From Cytophagales bacterium (lineage in GTDB: Bacteria; Bacteroidota; Bacteroidia; Cytophagales; Cyclobacteriaceae), in contig JAWPMT010000005.1 of the NCBI GenBank assembly GCA_033344775.1, positions 2,301,001 to 2,365,000 on the forward strand: DNA of 64,000 bases, read 5' to 3'. The position numbers were made by a program, and so were the translations under genes. Below, one piece after another: positions 1 to 9,407 of the stretch (the stretch's first letter is position 1; every line of letters starts with the position of its first letter). The notes below the pieces were generated by a model. It did not search any database, was not told the DNA's origin, and worked only from the letters and a program-made list of their open reading frames with translations.

Positions 1-2049
1 GGCAACCTCCTGCAAGGAGTATTACTCGTCGGCCTGGTCATCTTGATTTTCCTTGGGTTCCGTCCATCGGTGATCATCATGACAGTGATTCCCCTGGCAA
101 TCATCATGGCCATAGGAATGTTAGACTTGTCAGGTTATGCTCTGCAACAAATTTCCATCGCCGCATTAGTTCTGGCTTTAGGGTTACTGGTAGACAATGG
201 CATCGTAGTAGTTGAAAACATCCAACGATATCTTCAGATGGGGCATTCACTAAAGGATGCCGCCATCAAGGGGACCGGCGAAGTGGGATGGGCAGTGGTC
301 AGTTCCACTGCCACTACTTTATTGGCTTTCTATCCATTGGCGTTGATGGAAAGTGGTCCTGGAGAGTTCCTGAGAACCTTGCCCCTCACCGTGATCTTTG
401 CACTGATAGTTTCCCTTATCCTGGCTCTTACGCTTACACCACTGATGGGTGGAAAATTGCTTCGACAAAAGCAAGCAGAGAAAGGTTCGTGGTTCAAACG
501 ACAGCTTGATCTATTCATTGCCAAGGCGTACATGCCGTTGCTCAGAGCTTCTCTGAAACGAGGCTGGTTGGTTGTATTAATCGGCTTTCTAAGTCTTGTA
601 GGTGCTATCATGTTGTTCCCAAGTGTAGGGGTAAGCTTTTTCCCGAATGCGGATAAACCGATGCTCCTAATCGAAGTAGATGCTCCTCGCGGAAGCAGTC
701 TCGACCGTACGGCGAAGGGTGTCGGCTATGTGGAAAGTATCCTGGACACCACGGAGTTTGTCAGCAAGTATGTATCCAATACCGGGCATGGCAATCCCAT
801 GATCTACTACAACCGACCCAATGAGCGTTTCAAGAAATATCATGGACAGATCCTGGTCAATTTTGAGTCCTGGGATCCGGTGCAATTTTATCCAACCCTG
901 GAAAATTTCAGACTAGCTTTCTCACAATATCCAGATTGTCGGATCACGTTCGCCGAATTGAAAAATGGCCCTCCTTTCGAAGCGCCGGTAGAGATCCGCA
1001 TCATTGGAGATGACCTGGATGTGCTACGAACACTGTCTTTCGAAGTAGAGGAAATCATTGAGAATACACCCGGAACACTGGACATTGATAATCCTCTGAG
1101 TGTCAATAAAACGGATATCAAAATTGCCATCAATCGCGATAAAGCTGGTCTGGCTGCTGTATCCTTAGCATCCATTGATCGGGCTGCACGTGTTGGGGTA
1201 GATGGACTGACCATCGATGAGATTTCTATGAATAATGAAGAGTATGACCTACGAGTCCAAACCGGAGAGGCAGAAGCCAATTTGAGTAGCCTCAATAAGT
1301 TGTATCTGTCCAATCAATTTGGAGATCAGCTACCGATCCGACAAGTGGCCAATGTGGAGTTTACTCCGGCAATTTCTGAAATTTTACACTTCAATACCGA
1401 CCGAAGTACGTCGGTTACTGCCAATGTGAAAGTAGCTGAGCAGGTGACGCAGATCACTGAGTCCATCATAGAAGAGTTAGAAAAAATGGAATTCCCGGAA
1501 GGATATTCCTACTACGTCGGTGGTGAGTATGAAGGCCAGCAAGATTCCTTTGGGGACCTGGGTACCTTATTGATCATTGCCATGATAGGAATTTTCGCGG
1601 TACTGGTATTGCAATTCCGCTCCTTCCAGCAACCGATGATTGTTTTTGCTGCGGTTCCTTTGGCCATCACGGGATCATTCGTTGCACTTTTTTTAACCGG
1701 CTGGTCCTTCTCCTTCTTTGCTTTCGTAGGGTTCATTAGCCTGGTGGGCATTGTTGTGAACAACTCGATCATCCTGGTAGATTTTGCCAATCAGCAAATA
1801 CGGTCCGGTGTAGAGAAACTGGAAGCGATCAATATCGCCTGTCAGACCCGATTCACGCCGATCCTACTTACAACAACTACCACAATTTTGGGACTGGCTC
1901 CATTAACATTCTCGTCCTCAGGACTTTGGTCACCTTTGGGCTGGACCATCATCGGTGGCATGATCTCCTCGACTTTGTTGACCTTGTTGGTAATCCCAGT
2001 ACTCTACAAGTGGTTTACAAATCCAATAAGGGTGATGGCGCAGGGGTAG
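1..2049 (+). CDS. RND family efflux transporter permease (5' end outside window)
   Basis: The reading frame is open from base 1, so this is the C-terminal 682 residues of a protein that normally has about 1000-1100. It is an inner-membrane proton-driven pump of the AcrB/MdtB/CusA superfamily, working with a periplasmic adaptor and an outer-membrane channel that must lie upstream. Seen directly: the TM2-TM6 block at the start, the TM4 motif VDNGIVVVEN (AcrB has VDDAIVVVEN, so one of the two proton-relay Asp is Asn here), a large periplasmic loop with the porter/docking folds, then the second TM bundle ending in the usual LLVIPVLY helix. The substrate cannot be told. A degraded copy of the last ~100 bases lies downstream at 2359-2508. 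Confidence 0.93.
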   Translation, partial: GNLLQGVLLVGLVILIFLGFRPSVIIMTVIPLAIIMAIGMLDLSGYALQQISIAALVLALGLLVDNGIVVVENIQRYLQMGHSLKDAAIKGTGEVGWAVVSSTATTLLAFYPLALMESGPGEFLRTLPLTVIFALIVSLILALTLTPLMGGKLLRQKQAEKGSWFKRQLDLFIAKAYMPLLRASLKRGWLVVLIGFLSLVGAIMLFPSVGVSFFPNADKPMLLIEVDAPRGSSLDRTAKGVGYVESILDTTEFVSKYVSNTGHGNPMIYYNRPNERFKKYHGQILVNFESWDPVQFYPTLENFRLAFSQYPDCRITFAELKNGPPFEAPVEIRIIGDDLDVLRTLSFEVEEIIENTPGTLDIDNPLSVNKTDIKIAINRDKAGLAAVSLASIDRAARVGVDGLTIDEISMNNEEYDLRVQTGEAEANLSSLNKLYLSNQFGDQLPIRQVANVEFTPAISEILHFNTDRSTSVTANVKVAEQVTQITESIIEELEKMEFPEGYSYYVGGEYEGQQDSFGDLGTLLIIAMIGIFAVLVLQFRSFQQPMIVFAAVPLAITGSFVALFLTGWSFSFFAFVGFISLVGIVVNNSIILVDFANQQIRSGVEKLEAINIACQTRFTPILLTTTTTILGLAPLTFSSSGLWSPLGWTIIGGMISSTLLTLLVIPVLYKWFTNPIRVMAQG

Positions 2050-2160
2050 CATCAAGTTTTGAACGATTCATTGAGATCCCCTCTTGGGACCTTATGCTGA
2101 ATTGTGGGTTGGGATGAATTGACACGCTCATTCCAACCACCCCATTCCACAATGGTCAAC

Positions 2161-2229
2161 TACCCTATCTCTCTATGCCTAACTACCCTATTCCTCTATG
2201 CCTAACTGGTTTATTCCTTTGTGCAGTAG
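2161..2229. repeat. Three-unit 23-bp tandem repeat
   Basis: Units at 2161-2183 and 2184-2206 differ only within the short stretch ATCTCTC/ATTCCTC. A third, more diverged unit follows at 2207-2229. The shared core is CTCTATGCCTAAC. No function is evident. Confidence 0.6.
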
Positions 2230-2358
2230 ACTTCACCATCTCACGCACTAACATAACTTAGGCCAGCAGGATGATGCGAATGGAGCGGTCTTACTTATTT
2301 AAAGCCTTATCCAATTCTATATCTATTGCCTCTCCTAAAAGTTGCGGTTAGCATTATT

Positions 2359-2508
2359 GACCATCACCGGAAGCATGATCTCCTCCACTTGATTAACCCT
2401 ATTGGTGATCCTGGTACTTTATAAGTTGTTTTACGAATCCAAAAGGGTAATGGCTCAGGGATAGAATCAAGTATTGAACGATAACTTGAAATCCCCTCTT
2501 GAGAGGGG
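2359..2508 (+). pseudogene. Decayed copy of an RND transporter 3' end
   Basis: The stretch from GACCATCACC to beyond a TAG matches 1944-2088, the last ~35 codons of the upstream RND gene plus about 40 bases after its stop. Shared islands include GCATGATCTCCTC, AAGGGTAATGGCTCAGGG (versus AAGGGTGATGGCGCAGGG) and AATCAAGT.TTGAACGAT. The frame is broken (for example TTGTTGACC has become TTGATTAACC), so it is not coding. Because homology continues past the stop codon, this is either a local duplication or what is left of a second tandem RND gene removed by recombination. Confidence 0.75.
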
Positions 2509-2572
2509 AAAAATAGTGGTCCATTTCACAGTTGTGATGAGTGCAATACCCAATTCCAACTAACTTAGTACC

Positions 2573-3841
2573 ATGAGACTCTTACTTTCCTTCCTGCTTA
2601 GCACCTTCATTTTCATCAGTGCTTCCGCACAAAAACCTACTTTCCAGGGTCAGGCACCGGCGGAGGTTGTTCCTACAGACTCCAAACCGACCATCAAACA
2701 ATGGAAAGGTACCTGGGAATTTGATGAGGGGCAGGTCTTATTCAGCAATGATTTTGATGGGGCACGATTAAATGGTGTTACCCAATCTGGGGAAGATCAT
2801 TACACGATTTTGATCTCAGCAGAAAATATTCCGATCAATCCCAGCCCCTGGTATGCCTTCAAAGTCTGGTCCAAAACGCCTAAGACCATCAAGGTACTGT
2901 TCACGTACCAAAACTCCAGAAGCCGCTACTATCCGAAAATCAGTAAAGATGCGAATGCCCTGAATTGGGCGCCGCTGGACACGGCAAGATATGAACCGAT
3001 CAACATGGGAGAAGGTGCTTTCGGAATGGGTGCGCAACCTGAGCAAATCCGGATCACACTGGACATTGATGAAAATCCAACCTGGATTGCGGCGCAGGAA
3101 CTGACCACCTCAGGTCATGTGAAATCATGGATTGATGGCATTTGTCTGCATAAAGAGGCGAGCCAGGAAATCCTCGGAAAATCCAAAGAAGGAAGAGACA
3201 TGCATGTGATGTCCATCGGAAAAGGTAAATCGGATAAGAGCCTTATGATCATTTCCCGGCAGCATCCACCCGAAGTGACTGGCTATCTGGCCATGAAATC
3301 ATTTGTAGAAACCTTGATGGCCGATACACCAACAGCTAAAAAATTCCGGAAAAAATTCAACACGTATGTAGTACCCTTAATGAATCCTGATGGCGTGGAC
3401 AATGGCCACTGGCGACATAACATGGGCGGTATTGACCTGAACCGTGACTGGTACAACTTCAATCAACCGGAAACGACGAACGTCAAAAACTTTCTTGACA
3501 AAAAATCGGATGCAGGTGATGAGTTTGTTTTTGGGATAGACTTCCATTCCACCTGGGACGACATCTACTATACGGTAGATTCCAGCTTTACGGACAACAA
3601 AGGAGGGATCATGTATGAATGGTTACTCCAGGTAGAAGCAGACCTACCTAATTACACCGCGAACATCAAACCATCGCAACGGATGGATCCTACGTTAGTT
3701 TCCAGAAATTTCTTCTTTAGAAACCATGATATGCCAGCACTGGTATTCGAACTGGGAGATAATACGGATAGAACTTTCCTGAATAGAAAAGGGGAGGTGG
3801 CAGCTATTAGGCTCATGGAGCTTTTGCTCCGAGATGAGTAA
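2573..3841 (+). CDS. Secreted M14-family zinc carboxypeptidase
   Basis: 422 residues. A signal peptide (about residues 1-19, cleaved after SAS-A) sends it to the periplasm or outside. Residues ~40-195 form a beta-rich N-terminal domain, as in the cytosolic-carboxypeptidase-like branch of M14. The peptidase domain follows: zinc ligands H231 and E234 (motif RQHPPE), substrate-binding N290-R291 (LNRDW), third zinc ligand H325 (DFHST) and catalytic E393 (VFELGDN). All catalytic residues are present, so it should be active on C-terminal peptide bonds. The exact specificity is not readable. It stands alone between two gene-free stretches and starts at an ATG with no strong ribosome-binding site. 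Confidence 0.9.
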   Translation: MRLLLSFLLSTFIFISASAQKPTFQGQAPAEVVPTDSKPTIKQWKGTWEFDEGQVLFSNDFDGARLNGVTQSGEDHYTILISAENIPINPSPWYAFKVWSKTPKTIKVLFTYQNSRSRYYPKISKDANALNWAPLDTARYEPINMGEGAFGMGAQPEQIRITLDIDENPTWIAAQELTTSGHVKSWIDGICLHKEASQEILGKSKEGRDMHVMSIGKGKSDKSLMIISRQHPPEVTGYLAMKSFVETLMADTPTAKKFRKKFNTYVVPLMNPDGVDNGHWRHNMGGIDLNRDWYNFNQPETTNVKNFLDKKSDAGDEFVFGIDFHSTWDDIYYTVDSSFTDNKGGIMYEWLLQVEADLPNYTANIKPSQRMDPTLVSRNFFFRNHDMPALVFELGDNTDRTFLNRKGEVAAIRLMELLLRDE

Positions 3842-4316
3842 AGAGGATAAAATGTCTAACAGGGACTGGTTGAGACCCTTAAAAAAAATGGTTGATCCTA
3901 GAATTAGAATGTGCGGAATCGTCTTTCGCGCATGTGGAAGTATCTCCACAGGCTTTCGCCAAATTCGAATGCTACATCTCTAACCATGGACTCTATGTTG
4001 ATCTTTTTCATATTCAATCTCATAACTTGGTTCTTCAAAGTACGACATAATGCCATTCCCGGAATTACAAATTGCGCTGAGCAGGAAGGATCAAAGATGA
4101 ACGGGAATCTTACGAAATGAAAGAAACGGTAAATCTTAGAATTCAATAGCCGGCGCTTGTACGACCCGAGGAAGAGCACGATACAACTTTCAACAGACCC
4201 TGGTCAAAGGTCTCCTATCAAGATACGACAGCTATTGCACAATCCCAAGCGTTCACGGCGCATACACCCTCAAAAAATACAAGATTTGGTACTATTCTAA
4301 GAAGAGATTGTGAGTA
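3842..4316. other. Gene-free spacer, nothing recognised
   Basis: Both strands carry only short open frames (up to 91 codons) without start context, domain signal or credible sequence. It separates two convergent genes. No repeat, tRNA or clear terminator was found. It could be decayed coding sequence, but no parent was recognised. Confidence 0.4.
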
Positions 4317-4895
4317 TCAGTCACGAAGTTCAATCCGTCCACAGGCAATTTTAGAATTGCCATCGTGATCATGCGCAGTAAGAATGAAGCACTCCGGACC
4401 AAAGTCTTCCCCACGCTCGTGGATCACCAACACCTTATTCAGTATGTCAGAATCCAGGCCAGTGTTCAGTGTCCAAAGGTCTGTACTTAACCTCAAATAC
4501 CCGCGCCCCTGACTGTCTGTTGTAATGTTACCGATATCTCCGGCATATGATTTTCTCCAGGCAACACCAAGACTCTCTTCCGCACAAAAGCTCTTGGATG
4601 AATTTTGATTCCAATGTGCTCCCGGGTCTTCACAAGAACCATTGTGTAAATGAATCGCATGAGAGGTATTGGCCGTAAATCCATCCAATTCAATGGTCAG
4701 GGTGACCACATTACCTTCCGTAGCAGCACTTACCTGACCTTTATTCACAGAGGTCGTGATGTATTGATCATCTCCCAGTGCTTCAAGCGCATTCAGTTCA
4801 CCTCCGGCTATTTCTCTTTCCACTGGACGATCGGCAGGATCAGGACAACCCATGAGGAACAAAACAAGAAACGCAAAAGGCCAAACGCTTTTCAT
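4317..4895 (-). CDS. Cu/Zn superoxide dismutase-like lipoprotein, zinc ligands missing
   Basis: 192 residues from the ATG at 4895, chosen because it begins a lipoprotein signal (lipobox LMGC, Cys17); the frame is open further upstream but without a signal. The SodC fold is visible: copper ligands H82 and H84 (HLH), the would-be bridging H94 (GAHWN), GDIGN with D120, H159 in HERGEDFG, and the disulfide Cys88/Cys185 (KIACGRI). The two zinc-only histidines that normally lie between H94 and GDIGN are absent; that stretch reads KSFCAEESLGVAWRKSYA. Family knowledge: SodC turns superoxide into peroxide outside the cytoplasm; copper-only relatives exist in fungi. Inference: a membrane-anchored copper-only dismutase or a non-enzymatic copper protein. 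Confidence 0.75.
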   Translation of the reverse strand: MKSVWPFAFLVLFLMGCPDPADRPVEREIAGGELNALEALGDDQYITTSVNKGQVSAATEGNVVTLTIELDGFTANTSHAIHLHNGSCEDPGAHWNQNSSKSFCAEESLGVAWRKSYAGDIGNITTDSQGRGYLRLSTDLWTLNTGLDSDILNKVLVIHERGEDFGPECFILTAHDHDGNSKIACGRIELRD

Positions 4896-5013
4896 ATGCT
4901 TAAAATTAACACCATGCGGATTAAAACGCACGCGGTATGTTCTCTTTACCATACAACTTGACAAAAGGTTTCCCCCATTTGTTGACGAAAAGATGGACGG
5001 TATTAAATAGCCA

Positions 5014-5047
5014 TGTCAAATTGAGCCAGTCGAAGTTGACCATTTCG
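5014..5047. repeat. Degenerate REP-like palindrome
   Basis: TGTCAAATTGAGCCAGTCGAA followed by TTCGACT gives a 7-bp stem AGTCGAA/TTCGACT. It resembles the palindrome at 26587-26655 (TGTCAGGTTGAGCCTGTCGA), so it is probably a worn copy of the same dispersed extragenic repeat. Confidence 0.45.
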
Positions 5048-5078
5048 ACTTATCTTGTCGGTTGATCCAGACCTATTC

Positions 5079-6161
5079 GTGAAAGTTGTTTTAACCATTT
5101 GTTGTGTGCTCCTCTGTTTGGACGGCCTTGGCCAGGTCAAGGAAAAACCAGAAAAAAATGGCACCTGGATCGCGCTACCGGCAGTCAATTATTCACCGGA
5201 AAATGGACTAGGGTTTGGCGGCGCAACATTTCGTGTTTTCAAATTCAATCGAAAAGACACCATTTCAAGGTCTTCACAAATTGGGGGATTAGGCCTCTAC
5301 ACCACAAAAAATCAGGCCATCTTCTCGACCCGATATCAGTTTTTCACTTACGCAGAAAAGTTTTCTTTCTCAGGCCAGGTCCGATATGTAAAGTTCCCGG
5401 AGCTGTATTATGGTGTTGGACAAGACACCCCTAATTCCAATGAAGAACGGGTCTCTTATCAGTTTTTTAGATTTACCCAGCGTGTATTAAAGCAAGTCGT
5501 TCCGGGGCTATTCACCGGTGCCGAAATCCGATACTTTCATCGGTATGACCTGGACCTGACTGAAGGAGGGCTGCTCGAAACCACACAGGTGGCTGGCTAC
5601 AATGGATCCAAAGTAGCCGGAATGGGACCGGTCTTTGTCCTAGACAAGCGCGACAACATCAACAATTGCTTTCGAGGGTATTACCTGCTGTTTTCCGCCT
5701 TTTTCCATGGCAAAGTGCTGGGTGGACAATTTCAATACACTAATTATCGCATCGACTTTCGGGATTATTTTCGCCCTTTCAAATCTCGAGACGATATTAT
5801 CGCCTTTCAGTTTCTGGGCAATTTCATAGAAGGGACCGCCCCTTTTCGACAACTCTCTTTATTCGGTGGGAACTCCATCATGCGCGGATACTACTTTGGC
5901 CGATTCCGGGATCAGCATCTTTTGGCTGCGCAGGTCGAATATCGCATGCCGCTTTTTTGGAAAATTGGAGCAGCCGGATTCATCGGATATGGCAATGTAC
6001 TCAACCGGCTGGACGAATTCCGCCTACAGGACCTCAAGCCTTCCTTTGGCGGGGGACTAAGGCTCAAGGTAGACGATAAGGAACGCCTCAATCTGCGCAT
6101 CGACATGGGATTTGGAGAGGATACTTCCGGCTTCTATATTAGCGTGGCTGAAGCATTTTAG
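5079..6161 (+). CDS. Outer-membrane beta-barrel protein, BamA/TamA (surface antigen) type
   Basis: 360 residues from the GTG at 5079, preferred over the upstream TTG because it directly begins a signal peptide (MKVVLTICCVLLCLDGLG). The mature part is rich in alternating aromatic/hydrophobic beta strands (YQFFTYAEKFSFSGQVRY, GAEIRYFHRYDL, VLDKRDN) and has the late FGG(N)S.MRGYYFGRFRDQ segment typical of the Omp85 bacterial surface antigen domain, ending with a final strand and terminal Phe. It has no POTRA domains, so it is a barrel-only member rather than BamA itself. The role in the outer membrane is unknown. The next gene follows after 14 bases. Confidence 0.75.
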   Translation: MKVVLTICCVLLCLDGLGQVKEKPEKNGTWIALPAVNYSPENGLGFGGATFRVFKFNRKDTISRSSQIGGLGLYTTKNQAIFSTRYQFFTYAEKFSFSGQVRYVKFPELYYGVGQDTPNSNEERVSYQFFRFTQRVLKQVVPGLFTGAEIRYFHRYDLDLTEGGLLETTQVAGYNGSKVAGMGPVFVLDKRDNINNCFRGYYLLFSAFFHGKVLGGQFQYTNYRIDFRDYFRPFKSRDDIIAFQFLGNFIEGTAPFRQLSLFGGNSIMRGYYFGRFRDQHLLAAQVEYRMPLFWKIGAAGFIGYGNVLNRLDEFRLQDLKPSFGGGLRLKVDDKERLNLRIDMGFGEDTSGFYISVAEAF

Positions 6162-6175
6162 AATTAGCCAAGACA

Positions 6176-7687
6176 ATGAAAAAGGCATTTTTATATGGCC
6201 TGTTTTTATCCTTCGGTTTATTTACTCTCGGGAGCGGAATTAGAGACGAAAACAATGTCTTGTCCGAGCAAGAAACAGCCGAATTGGAACTATTGTGCAG
6301 AGAAATATATGACAAGTACAAACTTGAGATCTATGTCTACCTGATCACTGAGGATAATAAACCAAGATACGTTCCAGCATCTGGAAGGGATACCTATTTG
6401 TACGCCTATCTTGACCTTTCAAAGCATGTCGTTCGTCTGGAGATGAGAAAAATTCCGAATGATCTTCAGGTGCTTCATCAACAAGTATTTTTTCAATGGA
6501 TTGAGACCTATCTACGCGAAAACAGAAGTATCTACAAGGGATTGAAACAGACGTTAGTAGAAATCGAAAAAGCCTATTCCAGGAAAAAACTAATCAGAGA
6601 TCAAGCGCTCGAACAAGCAACTATTGAAGCCGATGAATTCACCCGAAAAACAAGAATTCTGGTCAATTTTTTTGAAGCACTTTTCATCGTTTTTGTACTA
6701 TTATTTACTCTTAAAGGATTTCGTTCGGGCAATCAATATGAAATAGTCGAGTATTATGGATTATCCCGATTAACTCCACTGGTCAAAGTTGGGGGAGGTA
6801 TGGCATTCTTTATGCTGGCTTCTTTTTGGTTGGCGTGGGTAGTGCCTTATGAAGAACTCGCCATTGTCCTGGTTGGCCTTGCCTTCACCGCCTATCCATT
6901 GATGGTTGGACTTGGACTCCTGATCAAGATTCCCGAAGACATTCACACCATATCTAATCTTAAAAATCAAGACACCTCCTTATCGTTGGGTCAAACTGCT
7001 TTTCTAGGCCATCGGCGAACCCCAACAGAGTATTTGATGGAGTTCTCCTTTTACGAAGCAGTTTTCAATCGATCCATTGCTCTGTTGATATCTTCCTATG
7101 AACACATGCACAGAGAGGTGGTTGAATTTCACATTCAAAAAGGGGAACCCAAAAGTAAAATTGGACCTGATGCAGCCATATTTCTGGAAAAATCATCAAC
7201 AGAGCCGAAGAAACTATCTACCTATCTCAAAGAAGTCTACAAAACCACTGGCCGTTTCAAAGCCTACCGGAAAGATGTACTGATCAAACCCTTGGTGGCT
7301 GCTGGATATATCAATAAGTGGGGTTGGGTGTTCAACGTTTTTATACTAACCGAGAAGGGCCAAACCTTCCAAAAGAAAATCAAGGAGAGGATCGCTCAAC
7401 AAGAGAAGCTCATCAACCATGGATTAAATCGACCGGAAAACTTAGACAAGGTGCTTCTGAAATTGAATAAATATTGCCTACTGGTGATGGATTTTGAAAA
7501 ACGTCTCACAGAACTTCATAATATGGTGGTGGAAACGGGACTGACCCAATTCGCCATGCAACAGCCAACGGGTATTTTATTTGATTATAGACTTTCCTTA
7601 AGAGCATTCAATTCTCAATTGAAAGCAGCCTATTTCTATCGATTGCCCTGGTCATGGAATGATCACGATGCCAATGAGGGTTACTAG
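6176..7687 (+). CDS. Uncharacterised membrane protein, first of a tandem pair (TPM-like N-terminus)
   Basis: 503 residues. It begins with a signal/anchor segment, then VLSEQETAELELLCREIYDKY, which resembles the start of periplasmic TPM domains (YgcG-like), though the match is weak. Hydrophobic helices lie near residues 163-182, 205-226 and 230-252. The C-terminal half is soluble and predicted cytoplasmic, helical and charged, with LTEKGQTFQKKIKERI. It is a paralogue of the next gene: same length, same helix positions, shared motifs (YGISRL/YGLSRL, TEYLMEFSFYE/TEHLMEATFYE, FRAFNSQLKAAY/LRTFNLKLRSAY). Function unknown. Confidence 0.75.
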   Translation: MKKAFLYGLFLSFGLFTLGSGIRDENNVLSEQETAELELLCREIYDKYKLEIYVYLITEDNKPRYVPASGRDTYLYAYLDLSKHVVRLEMRKIPNDLQVLHQQVFFQWIETYLRENRSIYKGLKQTLVEIEKAYSRKKLIRDQALEQATIEADEFTRKTRILVNFFEALFIVFVLLFTLKGFRSGNQYEIVEYYGLSRLTPLVKVGGGMAFFMLASFWLAWVVPYEELAIVLVGLAFTAYPLMVGLGLLIKIPEDIHTISNLKNQDTSLSLGQTAFLGHRRTPTEYLMEFSFYEAVFNRSIALLISSYEHMHREVVEFHIQKGEPKSKIGPDAAIFLEKSSTEPKKLSTYLKEVYKTTGRFKAYRKDVLIKPLVAAGYINKWGWVFNVFILTEKGQTFQKKIKERIAQQEKLINHGLNRPENLDKVLLKLNKYCLLVMDFEKRLTELHNMVVETGLTQFAMQQPTGILFDYRLSLRAFNSQLKAAYFYRLPWSWNDHDANEGY

Positions 7688-7761
7688 TTCAAGCAATTTG
7701 ATAGTATTGAACCGTACAAGTATATTCGTACCAAAACCAAACGACCTCAAAAAACAATTAA

Positions 7762-9273
7762 ATGCAAAACCTACTTAGTATTCTGATCTTACTCTTCTTG
7801 CCCTTTGGATCGAGAAGCCAAAATGTTTCTGATCTGGACGGTATCCTATCTGAACAGGAGATCAAAAAATTGGAAGTCCGATGTTCGAAAATTCAAAGTG
7901 AACATGACATTATCCTGCAGTTGTATTTCTATAGCAATGCTTCGGATGAACCACAAAGTCCCAATGCCAACCAAAGTAGAACACCGCGGGTATTTGTGTC
8001 CATCAATCGTACGGACAATACTGTTGTAGTAAAAACGACCAGGCTCAATGATCCGCAAACCCGGCTTTTCGAAAATGTCTTTTTCCAATTCCTCAATGTT
8101 CCTTTGAAAGAAGGTGCTTCGATATTTCCAACGGTCGTAACAACATTGGATCAAGTCGAAAAGGAACTTTACCGAAGACACGATGCCCTGGAACAACGAA
8201 GAATTGAAGATGAACAATACGACAGTTTTGACCCCAGAGCGGTATTCCTCCTTTGGACATTTTTCTGGATCTTAGTCGTATTTGGTGTCTATTTTTTGAT
8301 CAGATTGGCACGAATCAAAAACAAGCACGAGGCACGTTCCTTTTACGGAATTTCCAGATTGCCCATGTGGCTTACGATCGTATTGGGATTAGTCGTACTT
8401 ATTGGAGGAAGTTACTTCATTATGGATTTCGTTGCCTATGGCGCAGGGTTTGCGAGATTCTTATTCTGGCTCGCATTTTTACCTATCCTGATCTTCCTCA
8501 CCTTTTTGATCACGGTAATCATGGACTTACGTCACCTGGGTGAACATGATAGCGAGGAAGCCAACCTTACGTTGGGACAAATGCTTTGGTTAATTCGCCC
8601 TTCAGCCAATACCGAGCATTTGATGGAAGCCACTTTTTATGAACTCGTCATTCAAAACAAAATCAATCTGGAAACCGAATCAGAAGAAATACACCATCGA
8701 CTGGTAAATGAATATTATGTGTCTCCTGGAGGGAACTTTGAACCGAAGCAAAACTTTCGAAAGGATGAAGCTTCCTTTTTTGAAGAATTATTGCAGGAAA
8801 AGGAGCAACTAGAGCCCTACTTGCATCGAATTTACAATTTGTACGGCAATTTTCTTACTTATCGAAAAGATGGAGTTCTCAGACAACTTTTCAGGTCGGG
8901 GCTACTCAGCAAAGTAGGTTATTTGCTGAATGCTCCGATGTTGACAGCCAAAGGAAAAGCATTGAAAGAGCAACTGTCAAAAGCTGAGCAAGAGCAAGCT
9001 CAACTCATTGCTTTAGGAATTCAATTCCCGGATGAGATTGGGACTATTTTGCCAAAGCTTACTCCTCAGGTTTTGTTGATCGAAGATTTTGAAAGACAGC
9101 TTACGCATTTTTACAATGCGCTTGTAGACATGGGCTTTTTAGATCAAGCATTGACTTTACCTATTGGCTTCTTATTCCATCCGGATTTTTCGTTAAGAAC
9201 TTTCAACCTAAAACTTCGATCTGCTTATGCTTCTATGGTCGTGAGAGAAGGGTCCGATGACGATGGTGATTGA
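7762..9273 (+). CDS. Uncharacterised membrane protein, second of a tandem pair (TPM-like N-terminus)
   Basis: 503 residues, exactly the length of its upstream paralogue. A cleavable-looking signal peptide (MQNLLSILILLFLPFGSRSQ) is followed by DLDGILSEQEIKKLE, which resembles a TPM-domain start more clearly than in the first copy. Hydrophobic helices lie near residues 160-182, 200-222 and 228-250. The C-terminal half ends in an acidic DDDGD tail. Divergence in sequence with complete conservation of architecture suggests an old duplication and possibly a heteromeric complex. Function unknown. Confidence 0.75.
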   Translation: MQNLLSILILLFLPFGSRSQNVSDLDGILSEQEIKKLEVRCSKIQSEHDIILQLYFYSNASDEPQSPNANQSRTPRVFVSINRTDNTVVVKTTRLNDPQTRLFENVFFQFLNVPLKEGASIFPTVVTTLDQVEKELYRRHDALEQRRIEDEQYDSFDPRAVFLLWTFFWILVVFGVYFLIRLARIKNKHEARSFYGISRLPMWLTIVLGLVVLIGGSYFIMDFVAYGAGFARFLFWLAFLPILIFLTFLITVIMDLRHLGEHDSEEANLTLGQMLWLIRPSANTEHLMEATFYELVIQNKINLETESEEIHHRLVNEYYVSPGGNFEPKQNFRKDEASFFEELLQEKEQLEPYLHRIYNLYGNFLTYRKDGVLRQLFRSGLLSKVGYLLNAPMLTAKGKALKEQLSKAEQEQAQLIALGIQFPDEIGTILPKLTPQVLLIEDFERQLTHFYNALVDMGFLDQALTLPIGFLFHPDFSLRTFNLKLRSAYASMVVREGSDDDGD

Positions 9274-9407
9274 GAGATGACCTCTTTTTTGCCCTTGCCT
9301 TCCAAAATGAATAGGTCGGCGGTCCTTTCAGGGTGGGTATCCATGTCATCAGCAAGAATCATCTGCTTATTTGAGTAATTTCAACTTGAATAAAACCCGA
9401 CGTTCGT

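Larger units (their letters stand above)
2050..2572. other. Gene-free spacer with repeats and a decayed RND gene tail
   Basis: No coding sequence is supported. The spacer holds a 23-bp tandem repeat (2161-2229), a decayed second copy of the RND gene end (2359-2508), and a hairpin CCCCTC-TTGA-GAGGGG at 2493-2508. It looks like a scar of rearrangement or gene loss. Confidence 0.7.

Noticed and set aside
3904-4179. 91-codon minus-strand frame and a 69-codon plus-strand frame in the spacer after the M14 gene
   Set aside because: They overlap each other on opposite strands, have no recognisable pattern and no ribosome-binding site.
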